Shown in pieces: positions 57,721 through 64,000 of a DNA stretch of 64,000 nt. The notes below the pieces were generated by a model, which ran no database searches, was not told the DNA's origin, and worked only from the letters and a program-made list of their open reading frames with translations. This DNA comes from Pseudomonas chlororaphis. GTDB lineage: Bacteria; Pseudomonadota; Gammaproteobacteria; Pseudomonadales; Pseudomonadaceae. Made by a program: the position numbers and the translations under genes. Position 1 is the stretch's first letter. Each line of letters opens with the position of its first letter. Location of the stretch: contig CP011020.1 in NCBI GenBank assembly GCA_001023535.1, forward strand, positions 1,147,001 to 1,211,000, in the 5' to 3' direction.

Positions 57721-58947
57721 ATGAGCGAGAGTGTATTTGCCGATCGTATCGTGCAGAACCTGCTCGACACCGACTTCTACAAACTGACGATGATGCAGGC
57801 GGTGCTGCACAACTACCCCAACGTTGAAGTCGAATGGGAGTTTCGTTGCCGCAACAGCGAAGACTTGCGCCCCTACCTGGCGGAGATCCGCTTCCAGATC
57901 GAGCGCCTGGCCGAGTTGAGCCTGAGCGCCGATCAATTGGGGTTCCTGGAACGCATCAGCTTTCTCAAGCCGGACTTCCTGCGCTTCCTGGGCCTGTTTC
58001 GCTTTAACCTGCGGTACGTGCACACCGGCATCGACAACGGCGAGCTGTTCATCCGCCTGCGGGGGCCGTGGCTGCACGTGATCCTGTTCGAAGTACCGCT
58101 GCTGGCCATCGTCAGCGAAGTGCGCAACCGCTATCGCTACCGGGAAATAGTCCTGGAACAGGCGCGGGAGCAGCTGTACCGCAAGTTCGACTGGCTGACC
58201 GCCAATGCCAGCGCCGACGAGTTGTCCGAACTGCAGGTCGCGGACTTCGGCACCCGGCGACGCTTTTCCTACCGCGTCCAGGAAGAAGTGGTGAACGTGC
58301 TCAAGCATGATTTCCCCGGACGTTTCGTCGGCACCAGCAACGTGCACCTGTCCCGGGAGCTGGACATGAAACCCTTGGGTACCATGGCCCACGAATGGAT
58401 CATGGCGCACCAGCAACTGGGCCCGCGGCTGATCGACAGCCAGATCGCCGCCCTCGACTGCTGGGTGCGCGAGTACCGGGGCCTGCTGGGGATCGCGCTG
58501 ACCGATTGCATCACCATGGACGCATTCCTGGCGGATTTCGACCTGTTCTTCGCCAAGCTGTTCGACGGCCTGCGCCATGACTCCGGCGACCCGGTGATCT
58601 GGGCCGAAAAGGCCATCGCCCACTACCACAAGCTGGGCATCGACCCGATGAGCAAGACCCTGGTGTTCTCCGACAGCCTGAACCTGCCCAAATGCCTGGA
58701 GATTTTCCGCGCATTGCGTGGTCGCATTAATGTCAGCTTCGGTATTGGCACCAACCTGACCTGCGACATTGCAGGTGTAGAGCCAATGAGCATCGTACTT
58801 AAAATGATCAGTTGTGACGGGCAACCCGTGGCCAAGATTTCCGACGAGCCCGGCAAGACCCACTGCAAGGACCCCAATTTCGTCGCCTACATGCGACATG
58901 TTTTCCAAGTACCTGCCGACCTTATCGACCCCTCTAGCAAGGAGTGA
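57721..58947 (+). CDS. pncB: nicotinate phosphoribosyltransferase
   Basis: 408 residues. [20 protein letters not shown] followed by [12 protein letters not shown] is the PncB start; [16 protein letters not shown] (about 178-193) and [20 protein letters not shown] with EW contain the phosphorylated-histidine region; [19 protein letters not shown] and [11 protein letters not shown] are also conserved. It joins nicotinate to PRPP, with ATP, to form nicotinate mononucleotide in NAD salvage. GGAG lies 9 nt before the ATG. It ends 4 nt before nadE, so the two NAD genes form an operon. Confidence 0.96.
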   Translation: MSESVFADRIVQNLLDTDFYKLTMMQAVLHNYPNVEVEWEFRCRNSEDLRPYLAEIRFQIERLAELSLSADQLGFLERISFLKPDFLRFLGLFRFNLRYVHTGIDNGELFIRLRGPWLHVILFEVPLLAIVSEVRNRYRYREIVLEQAREQLYRKFDWLTANASADELSELQVADFGTRRRFSYRVQEEVVNVLKHDFPGRFVGTSNVHLSRELDMKPLGTMAHEWIMAHQQLGPRLIDSQIAALDCWVREYRGLLGIALTDCITMDAFLADFDLFFAKLFDGLRHDSGDPVIWAEKAIAHYHKLGIDPMSKTLVFSDSLNLPKCLEIFRALRGRINVSFGIGTNLTCDIAGVEPMSIVLKMISCDGQPVAKISDEPGKTHCKDPNFVAYMRHVFQVPADLIDPSSKE

Positions 58948-58951
58948 ATTC

Positions 58952-59779
58952 ATGCAAGCCGTACAGCGTGAGATTGCTGAACAACTCAACGTCCAGCCAC
59001 CGTTCGCCGATGACGCGGCCCTCAAGGCTGAAATCGCACGGCGGGTGGGCTTCATCCAGGATTGCCTGGTCAATTCCGGGCTCAAGTCCCTCGTGCTGGG
59101 CATCAGCGGCGGAGTCGATTCGCTGACCGCCGGATTGCTGGCCCAACGGGCGGTGCGTGAACTGCGGGAGAAAACCGGCAACCCGGCCTACAAGTTCATC
59201 GCCGTGCGCCTGCCCTACGAAACCCAGTTCGACGAGCACGAAGCACAAGCCTGCGTGGACTTCATCGAACCGGACGAACGCCACACCGTCAACATCGGCC
59301 CGGCGGTCAAGGCGCTGGCCAAAGAGGTGCTGGCCTTCGAAGGCAAGGCACCGGGCTCGCGGGATTTCGTGCTGGGCAATACCAAGGCGCGGATGCGCAT
59401 GGTGGCGCAGTACACCATCGCCGGTGCCGAACATGGCCTGGTGATCGGCACCGACCACGCGGCCGAAGCCGTGATGGGGTTCTTCACCAAGTTCGGTGAC
59501 GGCGCCTGCGACCTGGCCCCGCTGAGCGGCCTGGTGAAAAACCAGGTCCGGGCCATCGCCCGTGACTTCGGCGCGCCGGAATCGCTGGTGGAGAAAGTCC
59601 CCACGGCCGACCTCGAGGACCTCTCCCCCGGCAAACCCGACGAAGCCGCCCACGGCGTGACCTACGGCGAGATCGACGCCTTCCTGCATGGCAAGACCAT
59701 CCGCGAAGACGCCGCCCGGATCATCTGCGAAACCTACCGCAAGACCGAGCACAAACGGGTCCTGCCGTACGCGCCATGA
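58952..59779 (+). CDS. nadE: NAD synthetase, ammonia-dependent
   Basis: 275 residues from ATG 58952 (AAGGAG upstream), four bases after pncB. The ATP-pyrophosphatase motif [15 protein letters not shown] (SGGVDS 52-57) and [37 protein letters not shown] are NadE signatures. There is no N-terminal glutaminase domain, so it uses ammonia. It amidates deamido-NAD to NAD, the last step after PncB and NadD. Confidence 0.96.
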   Translation: MQAVQREIAEQLNVQPPFADDAALKAEIARRVGFIQDCLVNSGLKSLVLGISGGVDSLTAGLLAQRAVRELREKTGNPAYKFIAVRLPYETQFDEHEAQACVDFIEPDERHTVNIGPAVKALAKEVLAFEGKAPGSRDFVLGNTKARMRMVAQYTIAGAEHGLVIGTDHAAEAVMGFFTKFGDGACDLAPLSGLVKNQVRAIARDFGAPESLVEKVPTADLEDLSPGKPDEAAHGVTYGEIDAFLHGKTIREDAARIICETYRKTEHKRVLPYAP

Positions 59780-59782
59780 TTG

Positions 59783-60004
59783 CGTGAAAGCGAGCCTGCT
59801 CGTGACAGCGGGCGGTCAGCCAACCACCCGGTGATGGCGCCGCCGTCTTCGCGAGCGAGCTCGCTCCCACATGGAAGCTGCGGCGTGCACAGCATTTGTG
59901 TTCACTGCCAATCCCTTGTGGGAGCGGGCTTGCCCGCGAAGGCGGTGTATCTGTGGCATTTATGTTGAATGTCCGGCCGCCTTCGCGAGCAAGCCCGCTC
60001 CCAC
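59783..60004. repeat. two successive REP pairs
   Basis: A partly degenerate pair (59783-59871, with AAAGCGAGCCTGCTCGTGAC and CGAGCGAGCTCGCTCCCACA) is followed by a regular pair (TGTGGGAGCGGGCTTGCCCG at 59917 to CGAGCAAGCCCGCTCCCACA ending at 60004). They separate the convergent nadE and azurin genes. Confidence 0.85.
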
Positions 60005-60009
60005 AGAAA

Positions 60010-60456
60010 TTATTTCAGGGTCACAGTACCTTTCATCATCGAAATGTGGCCCGGGAACGAGCAGAAGAAACCATATTTTTCAGCCGCATCGAGCTTCGAC
60101 ACGTCGAAGGTCACCGAGTCTGTTTCACCGGCACCGATCACTTTGGTATGGGCAATGACGCGGGCGTCACCGTCTTTCAGGTAGTTCTTGTCGATGCCAG
60201 CCCCCAGGCCATCGGTCGCGATCGGCTGCATGTCGGCTTCCTTGCTCAGGACCCAGTTATGGCCCATGACGTTTTTCGGCAGGCTGCCCGAATGGGTCAG
60301 TTCAACGGTGAATGTCTTGCAGCTCTTGTCGATTTCGATGGCCTTGTTGCTGAAGGACATCTGGTCGGTGGAATCGATCGTGGTCTTGCACTCCGCTGCC
60401 ATCAGTTGGCTGCTGGCCAGCGTCAACAGGGATACCGCAACAAGTTTGGCAAACAT
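60010..60456 (-). CDS. azu: azurin
   Basis: 148 residues from ATG 60454-60456. Signal peptide [20 protein letters not shown] ending at AA, mature protein starting [14 protein letters not shown]. Type 1 copper ligands are visible: His in MGHNWVLS, then Cys, His and Met in [14 protein letters not shown] (C-x4-H-x3-M, counting to the second part). It is a periplasmic blue-copper electron carrier linked to denitrification and stress. A partial ANR/FNR-type box lies 72 nt upstream. Length and sequence are typical of Pseudomonas. Confidence 0.96.
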   Translation of the reverse strand: MFAKLVAVSLLTLASSQLMAAECKTTIDSTDQMSFSNKAIEIDKSCKTFTVELTHSGSLPKNVMGHNWVLSKEADMQPIATDGLGAGIDKNYLKDGDARVIAHTKVIGAGETDSVTFDVSKLDAAEKYGFFCSFPGHISMMKGTVTLK

Positions 60457-60527
60457 CGTGAATCTCCAAGGCATGGTTAGAAAATTCCTTCAAAGGGGAA
60501 GACTGCCTTAATTTCAGACAAGTTCCT

Positions 60528-60541
60528 ATGACCTGAATCAA
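60528..60541 (-). promoter_or_regulatory. ANR/FNR-like box upstream of azu
   Basis: On the minus strand TTGATTCAGGTCAT resembles TTGAT-N4-ATCAA, with a perfect left half and three of five bases in the right half. Centred about 78 nt before the azu ATG, it would fit a class II site at -41.5 with a leader of about 37 nt. Oxygen-controlled azu expression is known in P. aeruginosa. Confidence 0.45.
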
Positions 60542-60544
60542 ACA

Positions 60545-60554
60545 TTGTATACAA
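60545..60554. promoter_or_regulatory. TTGTATACAA palindrome, possible GntR-family operator
   Basis: TTGTATACAA is a perfect 10-bp palindrome next to the ANR-like box. The form resembles operators of FadR/VanR-group GntR repressors. No such regulator is encoded nearby. Confidence 0.3.
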
Positions 60555-60645
60555 CTTAAGGCTATCAGCCTGATGGACACAATCAACCAGCCAGATGCAC
60601 GAGCCAGTCCTATGATCGGCTCCATCAACCTCTGGAGCGTCCACC

Positions 60646-60735
60646 ATGAACCTCAACAGCCTGTTGTGCAGCTTGCTCGCCGCCTACGCCTGCGGCGCCA
60701 GTGGCACCTACGAAAAACCCCAGCGCGAAGGCTAA
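60646..60735 (+). CDS. possible 29-residue small protein
   Basis: ATG 60646 is preceded by TGGAG at a spacing of about 9 nt and opens a 29-codon frame ending TAA 60733-60735. The peptide starts MNLNSLLCSLLAAYACGASG and ends with the polar tail TYEKPQREG; a short hydrophobic part then a charged tail suits a membrane peptide or a lipoprotein-like signal, with LAAYAC only loosely like a lipobox. It lies in the 350-bp gap between azu and the LOG gene. Coding is supported only by the ribosome site and sensible composition. Confidence 0.4.
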   Translation: MNLNSLLCSLLAAYACGASGTYEKPQREG

Positions 60736-60806
60736 GACCTTAAGCGCCTTTGCACACCCGTGACGAGGCTTTACTCTGCAACGGTCATCGACCCACGGAG
60801 TAAAGC

Positions 60807-61394
60807 ATGTCCATTGCATCTGTTTGTGTATTTTGCGGCGCCAGCACCGGCAGCCATCTCGCCTACCGTGAAGCGGCGCAGGCCCTGGGAAAGGCGTTGG
60901 CCGAGCGCAAGCTGACACTGGTCTATGGCGGCGGTGCCGTCGGCCTGATGGGCATCGTTGCCGACGCGGCCCTGGCGGCCGGCGGTGAAGTCATTGGCAT
61001 CATTCCCCAAAGCCTGAAGGACAAGGAGATCGGCCACGCCGGCCTGACCCGCCTGGAGGTGGTGGACGGCATGCATGCCCGCAAGGCGCGCATGGCCGAA
61101 CTCAGCGATGCCTTCATCGCCCTGCCCGGCGGCCTCGGCACGCTGGAAGAGTTGTTCGAGGTCTGGACCTGGGGCCAGCTCGGCTATCACGGCAAACCGC
61201 TGGGCCTGCTGGAAGTGAACGGGTTCTACAGCAAACTGACCGGTTTCCTCGACCACATCGTCGGCGAAGGCTTCGTCCGGGCGCCGCATCGTGACATGCT
61301 GCAAGTGAGCGAATCGGCCCATGACCTGCTCGACGCGCTGGACGAATGGCAACCCTCGGTGCAGCCGAAGTGGGCCGAACAAAAACCCCGCTAA
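60807..61394 (+). CDS. LOG family protein (cytokinin riboside 5'-phosphate phosphoribohydrolase-like)
   Basis: 195 residues. [51 protein letters not shown] (88-100) and [16 protein letters not shown] (107-122, the PGGxGTxxE motif) are the LOG signatures. Such enzymes cleave N6-substituted AMP or other nucleoside monophosphates to base and ribose phosphate; in bacteria the physiological role is often nucleotide salvage. AGTAAAGC precedes the ATG with only a weak ribosome site. It follows azu in the same order as in P. aeruginosa, as I recall. Confidence 0.93.
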   Translation: MSIASVCVFCGASTGSHLAYREAAQALGKALAERKLTLVYGGGAVGLMGIVADAALAAGGEVIGIIPQSLKDKEIGHAGLTRLEVVDGMHARKARMAELSDAFIALPGGLGTLEELFEVWTWGQLGYHGKPLGLLEVNGFYSKLTGFLDHIVGEGFVRAPHRDMLQVSESAHDLLDALDEWQPSVQPKWAEQKPR

Positions 61395-61461
61395 CGGCTC
61401 GGCCCCGATACAGGGCAGAATACGCGCCGCTCTACCTCCCTTCGACCCCAGAGGAACGCCC

Positions 61462-61644
61462 ATGGCCAAACCCAATTATTCCTTCGCCAAACGTCAGAGA
61501 GACCTGGCCAAGGAGCAGAAGAAAGAGGAAAAGCTGCAGCGCAAGAAAGCCTCGGCTGAAGAAGCGGCACTGAGCCACGACGCCGAAAGCGACATGACCA
61601 CCGACGAAGGTGACGCACCGAAAGACCCGGCGTCTGACGCCTGA
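61462..61644 (+). CDS. small highly charged protein of unknown function
   Basis: 60 residues from ATG 61462 with GAGGAA upstream. The N-terminal half is Lys/Arg/Gln-rich (SFAKRQRDLAKEQKKEEKLQ, a likely helix) and the C-terminal half acidic (DAESDMTTDEGDAPKDPASD). No family function is known to me, although similar small Pseudomonas proteins exist. It could bind nucleic acid or a ribosomal partner. It starts 67 nt after the LOG gene. Confidence 0.78.
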   Translation: MAKPNYSFAKRQRDLAKEQKKEEKLQRKKASAEEAALSHDAESDMTTDEGDAPKDPASDA

Positions 61645-61697
61645 TCCCTCCTGGCCCGCCGGTCCTGTGTCCTGGGTCGGCAGCCCCGCTGCCGGCC

Positions 61698-62075
61698 TTA
61701 CGAACCCAATGCCCGGCCAATCGACTGGCGATAGCCCTGCGGCAGGTTGGCCGGCAACCGGCTCGGCTCGAACAGACCAATCTCCTTGTGTTCATGGCTG
61801 ATCGTCGGCACGAAACCACCCTGTAGCTGGCAGCGATAGGTGGCGATGAACACGTGCTTGCCGGGAATCACCTCGAACAGGTACGTGTCCAGCGGCTCGC
61901 CCACGCTCACATCGACCGCCAGCTCCTCGGCGATCTCCCGCGCCAGGCATTGCGGCGCCGTCTCGCCCAGCTCGATCCGCCCACCGGGCAATTCCCACTC
62001 GTCTCGCTCATTGAGCATCAGCACGACCAGGCCTTCGGGGGATTGCAGGACGCCTTTGATGGAAACCGGGAACAT
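61698..62075 (-). CDS. NUDIX hydrolase
   Basis: 125 residues. The NUDIX box GRIELGETAPQCLAREIAEE (from residue 31, GX5EX7REUXEE) is complete, with ELAVDV completing the hydrophobic end. It hydrolyses a nucleoside diphosphate linked to another group, with Mg2+; substrate unknown. The gene is convergent with the small charged protein gene. The start MFPVSIKGVLQSPEGLVVLM is typical. Confidence 0.9.
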   Translation of the reverse strand: MFPVSIKGVLQSPEGLVVLMLNERDEWELPGGRIELGETAPQCLAREIAEELAVDVSVGEPLDTYLFEVIPGKHVFIATYRCQLQGGFVPTISHEHKEIGLFEPSRLPANLPQGYRQSIGRALGS

Positions 62076-62105
62076 GACGCTTTCCTCGCGATTGAATACC
62101 TTGCC

Positions 62106-62194
62106 TGTGGGAGCGGGCTTGCTCGCGAAGGCGGTGTGCCAGCGACCTCGTCATCGACTGACAACCCGCTTGCGCGAGCAAGCCCGCTCCCACA
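62106..62194. repeat. REP pair
   Basis: TGTGGGAGCGGGCTTGCTCG at 62106 and CGAGCAAGCCCGCTCCCACA ending at 62194 separate the NUDIX and transglutaminase genes. Confidence 0.88.
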
Positions 62195-62205
62195 CAGTGA
62201 TCGTC

Positions 62206-63099
62206 CTATGACTCAACCGGCATCACCGTCACCCGCACCTCGGGATCGTGGTTGCCGCCGCCCAGGATCACCCCGCGCAACGGCGACACATCGGAAAAGT
62301 CGCGGCCCCAGGCCAAGGTGATGTGCTCCAGGGCCGGCTGCACATTGTTGGTCGGATCAAAATCCACCCAGCCCAGCACCGGGCAATACACCGACACCCA
62401 GGCGTGAGACGCGTCGGCGCCGATCAGGCGGGGCTGGCCGGGTGGCGGCTGGGTCAGCAGGTAGCCACTGACGTAACGCGCCGCCAGCCCGCGTGAGCGC
62501 AGACTGGCCAGCATCAGGTGGGCAAAGTCCTGGCACACGCCCCGCCGCCGCTCCAGCACCTCCACCAACGGCGTCGCCACCTGGGTCGCTTCGGCGTCGA
62601 AGGTGAATTCCTGGAAAATCTTTTCCATCAACGCCCGGACCCCGAGCATCAACGGCCGGCCCGGCGGGAAACAGCTTACGGAAAACTCGACGAAACTGCG
62701 CTTGAGGTGCACATAGGGCGACTCGAAGCGGTAACGGCACGCCTCCAGCACCGGGGCCGTGAGCGGCCGGCCACTGTAGCTCAGGGCCTGGCAGGTCGAC
62801 TCCCAGGCCGGGGACATATTGAAATCCAGCTCAGGACGGGCCAGCACTTCGACGCTCAACCGTGCGTTGACCTGCAGTTCGTCGTGCGGCCGCTCGAAGG
62901 CCAGCCGGGTCAATGGGTTGCCGAACACGTCCTGCTCATCGCGGCGGGTGGTCGGTTCCGGGCTGATCAACAACTGCTGCTCGGTACAACGTTGCCACTC
63001 ACACGGCCGTGGCCACAGGTGCGCGAGCTGCTGGGCCAGGGAAACCGGACTGTCGTAGTGGTAATGGGTGTCGTGGAAAATCTGGTAATGGGCGCTCAT
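62206..63099 (-). CDS. transglutaminase-like (DUF/SSO2259-type) protein
   Basis: 297 residues. YQIFHDTHYHYDSPVSLAQQ at the start is the N-terminal transglut domain (Bact_transglu_N), and the cysteine-protease fold core follows with C189 (GVCQDFAHLML), H232 (SHAWVSV) and D248 (DFDPTNN). Members commonly accompany alpha-E and ATP-grasp proteins in a conserved cluster thought to make or process an unidentified peptide. Here the alpha-E gene is directly upstream on the same strand, and their ends touch (shared base 63099). Confidence 0.9.
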   Translation of the reverse strand: MSAHYQIFHDTHYHYDSPVSLAQQLAHLWPRPCEWQRCTEQQLLISPEPTTRRDEQDVFGNPLTRLAFERPHDELQVNARLSVEVLARPELDFNMSPAWESTCQALSYSGRPLTAPVLEACRYRFESPYVHLKRSFVEFSVSCFPPGRPLMLGVRALMEKIFQEFTFDAEATQVATPLVEVLERRRGVCQDFAHLMLASLRSRGLAARYVSGYLLTQPPPGQPRLIGADASHAWVSVYCPVLGWVDFDPTNNVQPALEHITLAWGRDFSDVSPLRGVILGGGNHDPEVRVTVMPVES

Positions 63100-64000
63100 C
63101 AGACGGACACCGTGCGCTGGCTGACATCATCGACATGGGCAAAGTGACGCAAGGCCAGGCGATCGGACACCTGACCGCTGACATCGGCCACTTCCTGGAG
63201 CAGGTCGGCCAACCCGTCGAGCGCCGCGCGCAGGCTGGTTTCGCCGAACAACGGGTTTTCCAGGCAACGCAAATCGAAGCGTGAAAGGCGCGTCACCAGG
63301 TCCGGCAAGGCAACGTCCCGGGGCGCGCCGAAGTCATCGTTGAGACGCTTGAGGGTGCGGGCCACCAGTTTCAACTGAAAGAGCACCGCATGGGGGTTCT
63401 GCTCGTCCAGCAACAGCAGGTCGAGCACCGGGATCAGTTGCGCCACCGCCAAATAGCGCGAGCGGTAGGTGATGCTGCTGTTACCCAACTCCAGCAACCA
63501 TTCCAGCCCGGCCTGATCGAACACGGCCTCGCCCCGCAGGAATGCCGCCAGGCTGCTGCTGAGAAATTGCAGGCGCTCCAGACGCCGGCCGATCATCAGG
63601 AAGCGCCAGCCCTCGTCGCGGGTCATGTCGTCCAGGGCAAAACCGGACAACGCCGCCAGGGACATCACCAGCCGGTTGAGGAAGTCCAGCAGTTCGCCGA
63701 AATCCGGCTCGGCGGTGTCCAGTTCCATGGCCTCGCGCTGCAGCTCAACCAGCGCCTGCCAGTTCTCCCGCGACAACTTCCCACGCACCTGGGACGCCGC
63801 CCACTGCAAGCGCTGCAGGTTGGAGCGCAGGCTGAACGACCAGTCCTCGCCCAGCAGGGCCGCCAGCAACCGCTCGGGCAATTGGCCCTCGTCGGGCAGC
63901 AACATCAGGCTTTCGCCCAGGGCCACCGCCGACTGCAAGGCCTGCGGATCATCGCCGTCGACGTAGCGCGCGAGCATGATCCGCAACAGCCGCGCGCTGT
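63099..64000 (-). CDS. alpha-E domain protein, 5' end outside the window
   Basis: About 300 residues are open from the right edge; no start is seen before the edge except a doubtful TTG at 63986. The C-terminal part is all-helical (LRIMLARYVDG, GWRFLMIGRRLERLQFLSSS near the middle, VLFQLKLVARTLKRLNDDFG), typical of the alpha-E (DUF403) family. In some Pseudomonas this domain is fused behind a circularly permuted ATP-grasp domain, so the gene could be longer than a normal 310-residue alpha-E protein. It works with the adjacent transglutaminase gene, in a widespread cluster with an unknown product. Confidence 0.85.
   Translation of the reverse strand, partial: SARLLRIMLARYVDGDDPQALQSAVALGESLMLLPDEGQLPERLLAALLGEDWSFSLRSNLQRLQWAASQVRGKLSRENWQALVELQREAMELDTAEPDFGELLDFLNRLVMSLAALSGFALDDMTRDEGWRFLMIGRRLERLQFLSSSLAAFLRGEAVFDQAGLEWLLELGNSSITYRSRYLAVAQLIPVLDLLLLDEQNPHAVLFQLKLVARTLKRLNDDFGAPRDVALPDLVTRLSRFDLRCLENPLFGETSLRAALDGLADLLQEVADVSGQVSDRLALRHFAHVDDVSQRTVSV

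Overview
The window is about 63 to 65 % GC chromosomal DNA from a fluorescent Pseudomonas (P. fluorescens group). The evidence is the gene order urtABCDE-ureD-ureA-GNAT-ureB-ureC, desT-ureEFG-hupE, livKHMGF, amaA/amaB, pncB-nadE-azu and the LOG gene, which I remember as the P. aeruginosa/P. putida arrangement, together with about 19 copies or pairs of the Pseudomonas REP palindrome GTGGGAGCGRGCTTGCTCGC. No rRNA, tRNA, CRISPR array or insertion sequence was seen.

Left edge (1-5326): an incomplete, very large toxin gene on the minus strand. Its first 1166 codons encode a glycosyltransferase of the Clostridium TcdA/TcdB type with the whole catalytic set in register, then a second module with a Cys-His-Asp triad. 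The frame leaves the window just as a sequence resembling the TcdB translocation domain begins. Upstream lie two divergently transcribed small genes of unknown function that look like ancient paralogues of each other. This is the most distinctive part of the window.

5364-13149: a cobalamin (corrin ring) cluster in two divergent arms, cobG-cobH-cobI-cbiG/cobJ on the minus strand and cobL-cbiD-cobK on the plus strand, with translational overlaps throughout. It mixes aerobic (CobG) and anaerobic-type (CbiD, CbiG) components. A remnant of an antitoxin-like HTH gene follows.

13553-21646: a copper-handling group (DUF2946, PCuAC chaperone, DUF2946, OprC-like TonB receptor, PepSY membrane protein), then a BtuCDF/FecBCDE-type metal-chelate ABC importer.

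21895-32192 and 41732-45034: nitrogen acquisition. A sigma-54 type promoter precedes urtABCDE (urea uptake). It is followed by ureD, ureA, two acetyltransferases, ureB and ureC, and about 10 kb later by ureE, ureF, ureG and hupE behind a DesT-like repressor. Between the two blocks are cbpM/cbpA chaperones and a short Hsp70, an AI-2E family protein, a PsiF-like protein, a lipase, a ferritin-like protein, an AsmA protein and a secreted protein built from 14-residue repeats.

45214-64000: an AGE-family epimerase, a short-chain dehydrogenase, an 856-bp gene-free stretch carrying DnaA-box-like direct repeats, a branched-chain amino acid ABC importer, lysine/pipecolate catabolism genes (amaA, amaB and a divergent LysR regulator), NAD salvage (pncB, nadE), azurin, a LOG-family hydrolase, a NUDIX hydrolase, and a transglutaminase plus alpha-E gene pair that runs off the right edge.
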